Origin: Gallionellaceae bacterium
GTDB lineage: Bacteria > Pseudomonadota > Gammaproteobacteria > Burkholderiales > Gallionellaceae
Length of the DNA stretch: 20,925 bases
Direction of reading: 5' to 3'
Assembly: GCA_003151655.1 (NCBI GenBank)
Contig: PLYB01000072.1
Location: forward strand, 1-20,925
A program made the translations under genes and the position numbers. How positions within the stretch are numbered: position 1 is the first letter of the stretch; each line of letters starts with the position of its first letter. Below the pieces are notes generated by a model. It had not been told where the DNA came from. It did not search any database and was given only the letters and a program-made list of their open reading frames with translations. This document shows positions 16,101-20,925 of the stretch, one piece after another.

Positions 16101-16982
16101 GAAACTGTTCAGGCTGCTACAAATTCAGGTACCGAGAAAGTCGTCAGAAATTTCTCTATGCCGGCACTGGATGTCGCGGTCGAGAATTTTACTTATCAAG
16201 GCAAGCAACTGGGGCAGCTGGAGATGCATGCCAGCCAGATTAAAAAAGAAATTTTACTGGATCATTTTCGCTTGGCTAATCCGGATGGCGTGCTGACAGT
16301 CAACGGCAAGTGGGGGCTATCACCAGCGCAAACTCATATTGAAGCCAAGCTGGAACTTTTCGATACCGGAAAAATGCTCAACCGATCCGGTTATCCCAAC
16401 ACACTCAAAGATGGCAATGGTACGCTCGATTGCGATTTGGTCTGGCCTGGTTCGCCGGACGAACTGAAATTGGCTAATTTGAATGGACATGTGAATCTAA
16501 AAATGAGCAAAGGACAGTTTTTGAAGGTTGATCCGGGGGCGGGAAAATTATTGAGCGTGATGAATCTGCAATCGTTGCCGAAACATATTGCGCTCGACTT
16601 TACCGACGTTTTTGGCAAGGGATTTGAATTTGACACCATTGCCGGTATCGCGCAAATCAGGCAGGGAGTAATGATGACGAATGACTTCAAAATAAACGGC
16701 TCTGCGGCGCAAGTCACCCTGTCCGGTCAGGCGGATCTGACGCGTGAGACACAGAATCTGCGTGTGAAGGTTTTGCCAGCTATAGGCAATAGTGTTTCGC
16801 TGCTGGCATTTGCCGCAGGCCCTGCGGTCGGGGCCGGTGTTTTTCTGGCCAATAAATTATTTCGCAATCCACTCGATAAGTTGGTGTCATTTGAATACAA
16901 TGTCACCGGTAGCTGGGTTGATCCGAAAGTTGAAAAAGTCGACCAGGTTAATGCCACTCCCAATAATTCACTCAATAACTGA
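13146..16982 (+). CDS. yhdP: YhdP-family AsmA-like envelope protein
   Basis: A 1278-residue protein with one N-terminal membrane anchor (about residues 16-40) and a very long periplasmic part rich in short beta-strands, as in AsmA-like bridge proteins. The start region (RYWILPDIEKYHDEV, SKAVGLQIKIGKIEADLRW) and the C-terminal AsmA_2-type segment (GHVNLKMSKGQFLKVDPGAG through FEYNVTGSWVDPKVEKV) match the YhdP/TIGR02099 family. In E. coli YhdP, with TamB and YdbH, moves phospholipid from inner to outer membrane; the same role is inferred. GGAAG (13133-13137) lies 8 bases before the ATG; an alternative ATG at 13155 is possible. First gene of yhdP-nitrilase-tldD, with 10 bases to the next gene. 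Confidence 0.93.
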   Translation: MDTMLKILQRSVLKIGRILFLPTVVLCVAIAAGLFTLRYWILPDIEKYHDEVTSLASKAVGLQIKIGKIEADLRWFRPHLVFTNVQLLDAEGHSALELRRIDNVVSWMTLLSGELRLQTLEVDDPDLLIRRDKQGVLHVAGLQVSGQSSDGKLSDWLLHQSRIILNNGKVTWQDDLYDRPTLVLNQAQMRFDNSGKHHRFAVSFAPPATVAAPLNARGDLVGDSFSDWSGWSGELFAEINQVNLDTWSAWINLPDEFSHAKGSLHAWLGIEGGRINRVTADMDMSEIRSRMAADLPQLNLAGLHGRIGWHELERGFEVTTSKLALQMSNGFKLQPTDFHLRLAGEKENPFATGEIQANAIELGDLSIMADYIPLGKTFKQKLLDFSPLGHIADLRAQWLGGGRFEVEARFDNMSMRRVGQLPGVEGLSGQIKGNDSSGVLSLNAPNLKLDAPQFLLEPVTFDKFSAQADWQHKRDDWDIKLNNFSVSNADLSGTANGNYQTDGKGPGVANINLDMTRISLHHIAKYLPKELMGQGVMTWLQQSLLGGEANDAHMRLHGDLNEFPFAKNKNGLFLIEAKSSGVVVDYGKEWPRVENALGNLRIEAGRLQVESTSATIAGIRVQKVGVTIPDFMAAEPQVQIRGEANLETKRLLDFIKHSPIRGYSGGFTDNTTAVGDGKLDVQLDIPLSDKPIKLSGNYHFNENEIDLDKYIPLAKNVTGDLKFTESVLQAKSIGAQIFGGPATLDIQTDAKGVLKVNLQGKIKADTWRKVDATPWVQSLSGETDWNTEVTVQNKQFELQAGSSLQGLVSNLPAPFSKKARELIPLKFEFKSLNATKDLMSVQCGNIVSVRLLRVEDKLGRRPFKRGTVTFGSARRLANKDGIWVTGSLPLLSVEGWNRVWPNDSGNGASMPVIDDVDLTVQKTIGYSTTINGLHIHARNHGDTITAQLTSKELNGGAIWYSKGNGRLVARLKNAAVANDIKDKETETVQAATNSGTEKVVRNFSMPALDVAVENFTYQGKQLGQLEMHASQIKKEILLDHFRLANPDGVLTVNGKWGLSPAQTHIEAKLELFDTGKMLNRSGYPNTLKDGNGTLDCDLVWPGSPDELKLANLNGHVNLKMSKGQFLKVDPGAGKLLSVMNLQSLPKHIALDFTDVFGKGFEFDTIAGIAQIRQGVMMTNDFKINGSAAQVTLSGQADLTRETQNLRVKVLPAIGNSVSLLAFAAGPAVGAGVFLANKLFRNPLDKLVSFEYNVTGSWVDPKVEKVDQVNATPNNSLNN

Positions 16983-16992
16983 AAGCCGTAAA

Positions 16993-17868
16993 ATGTCTCC
17001 CCATGATTTCACGCAAAAACGTCTTGCTCCGCAACAGGGTGTCTTTAAAGTCGCGGCAGTACAGATGGCATCCGGTCCGAATGTCGCTGGTAACTTGAAC
17101 GAGGCTGGCAGGCTGATCGAAAAAGCAGCACAGCAGGGTGCCAAGTTGGTGGTGCTGCCGGAATTCTTTGCCATCATGGGTATGAAAGACCTCGATAAGG
17201 TTGCGGTGCGTGAACAACCGGACCGTGGACAGATACAGTCTTTTTTGAGCGAGACCGCACGCAAACATAAAATTTGGCTAGTCGGTGGTTCAATTCCGTT
17301 AGTGGCTGATGCTCCGAACAAAGTGCGCTGTAGCTGCCTTGTTTACAACGAGCTTGGCGAACAAGTGGCACGTTATGACAAGATTCATTTGTTCAATCTC
17401 GAACTCGGCAACGAGAAATATCAGGAGGCTGATACTATCGAGGCGGGTAATCAAGTGGTGGTCGTGGATAGCCCGTTCGGACGTATCGGGCTGGCCGTTT
17501 GCTACGACTTGCGCTTTCCCGAGCTGTTCCGCGCGATGAAGAATGTGGACATCATCGTGTTGCCTGCCGCATTTACGGCCACGACCGGAAAGGTGCATTG
17601 GGAGCCGTTGGTGCGCGCCCGTGCTATCGAAAATTTGAGCTATTTCATCGCCGCCGCGCAAGGCGGTTATCACGTCAATGGACGCGAAACACACGGGCAC
17701 AGCATGATCGTTGATCCGTGGGGGCGCGTGCTGGATGAGCTGACGCGAGGCTCCGATGTGGTGATGGCGGAGGTCAATCGCAGTTATCAGGCCAGCTTGC
17801 GTACCAGCTTGCCCGCTTTGTCCCATCGTACTTTAGCTTGTCAACCGGGCGAAAAAACATCCAAATGA
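16993..17868 (+). CDS. Carbon-nitrogen hydrolase (Nit1/deaminated-glutathione amidase-like)
   Basis: A 291-residue nitrilase-superfamily enzyme with the full Glu-Lys-Cys triad: Glu57 in VVLPEFF, Lys130 in YDKIHLFN and Cys170 in GLAVCYDLRFPELFR. The CYDLRFPELFR wording is typical of the Nit1/Nit2/YbeM branch, which repairs deaminated glutathione or deaminated glutamine products (omega-amidase). The exact substrate is not proven by sequence. The frame is open further upstream inside yhdP, but the ATG at 16993, just after the yhdP stop, gives the family-typical N-terminus FKVAAVQMASG. The ribosome site is weak (GAAAG, 16981-16985), so translation may be coupled to yhdP. Its stop overlaps the tldD start in ATGA (17865-17868). 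The nitrilase-tldD pairing is common in betaproteobacteria. Confidence 0.93.
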   Translation: MSPHDFTQKRLAPQQGVFKVAAVQMASGPNVAGNLNEAGRLIEKAAQQGAKLVVLPEFFAIMGMKDLDKVAVREQPDRGQIQSFLSETARKHKIWLVGGSIPLVADAPNKVRCSCLVYNELGEQVARYDKIHLFNLELGNEKYQEADTIEAGNQVVVVDSPFGRIGLAVCYDLRFPELFRAMKNVDIIVLPAAFTATTGKVHWEPLVRARAIENLSYFIAAAQGGYHVNGRETHGHSMIVDPWGRVLDELTRGSDVVMAEVNRSYQASLRTSLPALSHRTLACQPGEKTSK

Positions 17869-19304
17869 GAAGTTACACTTTAGAGTTGGTAAGAAGGTCT
17901 TTGCTCACCGCACACGGCTTGGATGTGAATGATCTCGGCGGTGTGTTCGGCAAGATGTTGGCGCATCGTGTGGACTATGCCGACTTGTATTTTCAGTACG
18001 GACGTGCGGAGAGTTGGTCGCTGGAAGAGGGTATTGTCAAATCGGGTAGCTTCAGCATCGACCAAGGTGTGGGTGTGCGTGCCGTAAGTGGCGAGAAGAC
18101 AGCCTTTGCCTATTCCGACGATATTAGTCTGGTTGCGCTGGAAGCGGCGGCGATGGCGACGCGTGCTATCGCCAGACAGGGAAAAAAGCAGACTATCCCG
18201 ATGTTGAAAGAGGGCAAGGCGCACGATCTGTATCTGCCGCATGATCCTATTGCCAGCCTCGACGCGGCCAGCAAGGTCGCGATGTTGGAACGTTTGGAAA
18301 AATATGCGCGCGCACTTGATCCGCGCGTCACGCAAGTGATGGCGGGGTTGGCGGGTGAATACGAGTTGGTGCTGGTGGCGCGCAGCGACGGTATGCTCAA
18401 TGCCGATATTCGTCCGCTGGTACGCCTTTCATTACAGGTTATTGTCGAGAGCAATGGCAAACGCGAACAGGGCTCGGCAGGCGGCGGCGGGCGTTTTGAT
18501 TATGCTTATTTCGATGATGAAGTGTTGCAACGTTACGCCAAAGAAGCGGTGCATCAGGCGACCGTGGCACTGGACGCGCGTCCGGCTCCGGCTGGCAGCA
18601 TGACCGTGGTGCTGGGTTCCGGCTGGCCGGGAATTTTGTTGCACGAAGCCGTCGGACACGGTTTGGAAGGCGATTTCAACCGCAAAGGCAGCTCGGCATT
18701 TTCCGGCAGAGTGGGCGAGCGCGTTGCGGCCAAAGGCGTAACCGTGGTGGACGACGGCACTATCCTAGACCGGCGCGGTTCGCTTAACATGGACGACGAA
18801 GGCAACCCCACGCAACGTACCGTGTTGATCGAAGACGGCATCCTGCTCGGCTACCTGCAAGACACCATGAACGCGCGCCTGATGGGCGTGCCAATCACCG
18901 GCAATGCGCGGCGCGAATCGTTCGCGCATCTACCTATTCCGCGCATGACCAACACCATGATGATGAACGGCGACAAGAGTCGTGACGAGATTATCGCTTC
19001 GGTCAAACACGGCTTGTATGCCGCTAACTTTGGCGGCGGGCAAGTGGACATTACCAGCGGAAAGTTCGTGTTCTCTACCACCGAAGCCTACATGATCGAA
19101 GACGGCAAAATCACCTATCCCGTCAAAGGTGCAACCCTCATCGGCAACGGCCCCGAAGCCTTGACCCAGGTATCAATGGTCGGCAACGACATGGCACTTG
19201 ATCCCGGTGTCGGCACCTGCGGCAAAGAGGGGCAGAGCATCCCCGTGGGAGTTGGGCAGCCGACAGTGCGCATCGAAGGGCTGATCGTGGGCGGCACGGC
19301 GTAG
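17865..19304 (+). CDS. tldD: Metalloprotease TldD
   Basis: TldD forms a heterodimer with TldE/PmbA; together they act as a zinc peptidase that trims unfolded peptides, for example microcin B17 precursor and the CcdA antitoxin in E. coli. The 479-residue product carries the zinc motif HEAVGH at 260-265, followed by GLEGDFNRKGSSAFSG, and the C-terminal block DPGVGTCGKEGQSIPVGVGQPT, which supplies the conserved cysteine. The ATG at 17865 is preferred to an upstream ATG at 17838 because it overlaps the nitrilase stop as ATGA and gives the usual N-terminus. No tldE is in the window. The TAG stop (19302-19304) is part of the left arm of a perfect palindromic repeat; the last residues GLIVGGTA are still family-typical. 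Confidence 0.96.
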   Translation: MRSYTLELVRRSLLTAHGLDVNDLGGVFGKMLAHRVDYADLYFQYGRAESWSLEEGIVKSGSFSIDQGVGVRAVSGEKTAFAYSDDISLVALEAAAMATRAIARQGKKQTIPMLKEGKAHDLYLPHDPIASLDAASKVAMLERLEKYARALDPRVTQVMAGLAGEYELVLVARSDGMLNADIRPLVRLSLQVIVESNGKREQGSAGGGGRFDYAYFDDEVLQRYAKEAVHQATVALDARPAPAGSMTVVLGSGWPGILLHEAVGHGLEGDFNRKGSSAFSGRVGERVAAKGVTVVDDGTILDRRGSLNMDDEGNPTQRTVLIEDGILLGYLQDTMNARLMGVPITGNARRESFAHLPIPRMTNTMMMNGDKSRDEIIASVKHGLYAANFGGGQVDITSGKFVFSTTEAYMIEDGKITYPVKGATLIGNGPEALTQVSMVGNDMALDPGVGTCGKEGQSIPVGVGQPTVRIEGLIVGGTA

Positions 19305-19365
19305 GGGCGTATGGCAATACGCCCTTGGTATAATATTGGAAGGGCGTATTGCCATACGCCCCTAC
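19301..19365. repeat. Perfect 26-bp inverted repeat overlapping the tldD stop
   Basis: Arms 19301-19326 and 19340-19365 are exact reverse complements around a 13-base loop. Each arm also contains its own smaller hairpin: GGGCGTAT-GGCA-ATACGCCC (19305-19324) and the mirror copy. The loop contains TATAAT (19329-19334). GTAGGGGCGTAT...ATACGCCCCTAC elements are, from recall, widespread intergenic repeats. The left arm contains the tldD TAG stop. It may stop transcription from tldD (long stable RNA hairpin), although no T-run follows. Confidence 0.85.
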
Positions 19366-19427
19366 AATTCACGGCATTAACTCCAAACATCAATATGACG
19401 GCGCGCAACGAATACCTCTCCCTGCGG

Positions 19428-19433
19428 TATAAT
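19428..19433 (+). promoter_or_regulatory. Consensus -10 box close to the ribF start
   Basis: A perfect TATAAT, within TGCGGTATAAT, ends 10 bases before the ribF ATG. A transcript from it would start around 19440, leaving only about 3-4 leader bases. No -35 box of quality is seen at the normal distance and no Shine-Dalgarno precedes the ATG. Confidence 0.5.
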
Positions 19434-19443
19434 TCGCGCCGCT

Positions 19444-20370
19444 ATGCAGATACTCCGTGAACTTCATTCTCCTGATAACCAGCCCCTTGCCCTGACCATC
19501 GGTAACTTCGATGGCGTGCATCTCGGGCATCAGGCTTTACTCGAACAATTGCAACTCGCCGCGAGCGAGCGTGGCTTGGCCACCGCTGCCATTGTGTTCG
19601 AGCCGCATCCGCGCGAATTTTTTACGCCCGAACAAGCGCCGGCGCGACTCACTAATTTGCGCGAGAAACTGGAACGATTCTCCTCGCTCGGTTTGAACCG
19701 CGTGCATGTATGCCGTTTTGACGAGGTATTGGCGCGCACTAGTGCGACCGATTTCATTGCGGCACTGTTCGGGTTGTCGGTGCGCCACGTGCTCATCGGC
19801 GACGATTTCCGCTTCGGTAATGCGCGCGGAGGCGACTTTGCGCTGATGGAAAAAATGGGTCAGCAACAAGGTGTTTCGGTAAAGTCGATGGGCAGCGTGC
19901 TGCAAGACGGCATCCGCATCTCCAGTACGGCAGTGAGACTGGCACTGAGCGAAGGTAAGTTAAGTCTGGCGCAACGCTATTTGGGGCGGCCTTACAGTAT
20001 TAGCGGGCGCGTTGAACATGGCGAAAAAATCGGGAATAAACTTGGTTTTCCGACCGCCAATATTCAGCTCAAACATAATCTGGCTCCGCTGCGGGGCGTG
20101 TTTGTGGTGCGCGTGCGCATTGAAGATGGCGCGATACGCGAAGGCGTGGCGAGTCTGGGTGTGCGGCCAACGCTGACACCGAATGGCAAGCCGGTATTGG
20201 AAGTGCATCTGTTCGATTTTGCGCAGGAGATTTATGGCAAACACCTGCATGTGGATTTTTTGCACAAGCTGCGCGATGAAATGAAGTTCTCCGGTTTGGA
20301 ATCTTTAACTAAACAAATTTCGCTCGATGTCGAGCATGCGAAAGATTGGTTTATACAAAATGGCCACTGA
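19444..20370 (+). CDS. ribF: Bifunctional riboflavin kinase/FAD synthetase
   Basis: Phosphorylates riboflavin to FMN and adenylylates FMN to FAD in the cytosol. The 308-residue protein has the N-terminal adenylyltransferase domain with the nucleotide motif GNFDGVHLGHQ (20-30), IGDDFRFGNARGGD and ISSTAVRLAL, then the flavokinase domain with GRPYSISGRVEHG and the GFPTANIQL motif, the usual prokaryotic type I arrangement. The start gives the family-typical N-terminus QILREL...LALTIGNFDG; no Shine-Dalgarno is present and a TATAAT lies just upstream, suggesting a leaderless mRNA. The stop overlaps the ileS start by 11 bases, so ribF and ileS are co-transcribed, as in many proteobacteria. Confidence 0.96.
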   Translation: MQILRELHSPDNQPLALTIGNFDGVHLGHQALLEQLQLAASERGLATAAIVFEPHPREFFTPEQAPARLTNLREKLERFSSLGLNRVHVCRFDEVLARTSATDFIAALFGLSVRHVLIGDDFRFGNARGGDFALMEKMGQQQGVSVKSMGSVLQDGIRISSTAVRLALSEGKLSLAQRYLGRPYSISGRVEHGEKIGNKLGFPTANIQLKHNLAPLRGVFVVRVRIEDGAIREGVASLGVRPTLTPNGKPVLEVHLFDFAQEIYGKHLHVDFLHKLRDEMKFSGLESLTKQISLDVEHAKDWFIQNGH

Positions 20371-20925
20371 TTACAAAGACACCCTCAATCTTCCCGATAC
20401 CACTTTCCCCATGCGCGGCGATCTCGCCAAGCGCGAGCCGCAGATGCTGGCGCAATGGCAGGAAAAAAAGCGTTACCAGCGCATTCGTGCTGCGAGTAAA
20501 GGACGCAATAAATTTGTGCTGCATGACGGCCCTCCGTATGCGAATGGCGATATTCACATCGGTCATGCGGTGAATAAAATCCTCAAGGACATTATCGTCA
20601 AGAGCAAGACATTGAGCGGCTTTGATGCGCCTTACGTACCCGGTTGGGATTGCCACGGTTTGCCGATCGAGTTGCAAGTGGAAAAGAAGCACGGCAAGGC
20701 GATACCTCCTGCGCAATTCCGCGAACTGTGCCGCGCCTACGCCAAAGAACAGATCGAGCGCCAGAAAAAAGATTTTATCCGCCTCGGAGTGCTGGGTGAT
20801 TGGGACAATCCTTACCTGACCATGGATTTCAAAACAGAAGCCGAAATCGTGCGTACCCTTGGCAAGATTTATGAGCGCGGTTATTTGTATCAGGGACGCA
20901 AGCCGGTGAACTGGTGTCTGGATTG
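20360..20925 (+). CDS. ileS: Isoleucyl-tRNA synthetase (3' part outside window)
   Basis: Class I synthetase that charges tRNA-Ile. The frame from the ATG at 20360 is open to the window end, 188 complete codons. It shows MATDYKDTLNLPDTTFPMRG, the HIGH signature in GDIHIGHA (His66-His69), and the following VPGWDCHGLPIE and GDWDNPYLTM segments characteristic of IleS. The editing domain, KMSKS loop and anticodon domain lie beyond the window. The start overlaps the end of ribF by 11 bases; no separate Shine-Dalgarno stands out, so translational coupling is likely. In many relatives lspA follows, but that cannot be seen here. Confidence 0.97.
   Translation, partial: MATDYKDTLNLPDTTFPMRGDLAKREPQMLAQWQEKKRYQRIRAASKGRNKFVLHDGPPYANGDIHIGHAVNKILKDIIVKSKTLSGFDAPYVPGWDCHGLPIELQVEKKHGKAIPPAQFRELCRAYAKEQIERQKKDFIRLGVLGDWDNPYLTMDFKTEAEIVRTLGKIYERGYLYQGRKPVNWCLD

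Noticed and set aside
16792..16992. Upstream extension of the nitrilase reading frame by 67 codons
   Set aside because: It lies wholly in another frame of yhdP and gives a non-family N-terminus; the ATG at 16993 follows the yhdP stop.
17838..17864. Upstream ATG for tldD
   Set aside because: It would add nine residues inside the nitrilase gene; the ATGA overlap at 17865 is the usual coupled start.
1..20925. CRISPR array, tRNA, rRNA, insertion sequence or prophage genes
   Set aside because: No regularly spaced repeats, no cloverleaf with a recognisable T-loop, and no transposase or phage protein was seen; all larger frames are explained by the listed genes.

Overview
The window looks like ordinary chromosome of a betaproteobacterium. 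The gene orders ftsH-folP-glmM, cyaY/lptM-lysA, glnE/yhdP-nitrilase-tldD and ribF-ileS, and the protein sequences themselves, fit the order Nitrosomonadales, possibly the Gallionellaceae. The family placement is inference from recall. No tRNA, rRNA, CRISPR array, transposase, phage gene or plasmid gene was seen, and no convincing new multi-gene system was found.

Layout: (1) 1-4077, plus strand: the end of ftsH (membrane AAA+ protease), folP (folate synthesis) and glmM (amino-sugar precursor for peptidoglycan and LPS), separated by gaps full of palindromic repeats. (2) 4202-6046: cyaY on the minus strand, divergent from lptM-lysA (LPS-translocon lipoprotein and lysine synthesis). lysA carries an apparent in-frame copy of a small interspersed repeat. 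(3) 6047-7368: two small single genes with long untranslated regions, a lysine/alanine-repeat histone H1-like protein and a two-EF-hand protein with a proline-rich tail. (4) 7458-10229: an MgtE-type magnesium channel gene (minus) and a compact orphan flagellin gene (plus), with a 501-bp gap between them. (5) 10348-19304: glnE (minus) diverging from a tight yhdP-nitrilase-tldD operon. (6) 19444-20925: ribF overlapping the start of ileS, which runs off the window.

Functionally this is housekeeping: protein quality control, folate, cell envelope precursors and lipid/LPS transport, lysine, nitrogen control of glutamine synthetase, metabolite repair, peptide/modifier proteolysis, flavin cofactors and tRNA charging. 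The most interesting material is non-coding or repeat-derived: at least four different palindromic element types in gene borders, one within lysA, a perfect 26-bp inverted repeat that supplies the tldD stop codon, an attenuator-like leader before the H1-like gene, operator-like dyads before the EF-hand gene, and a probable leaderless start for ribF.
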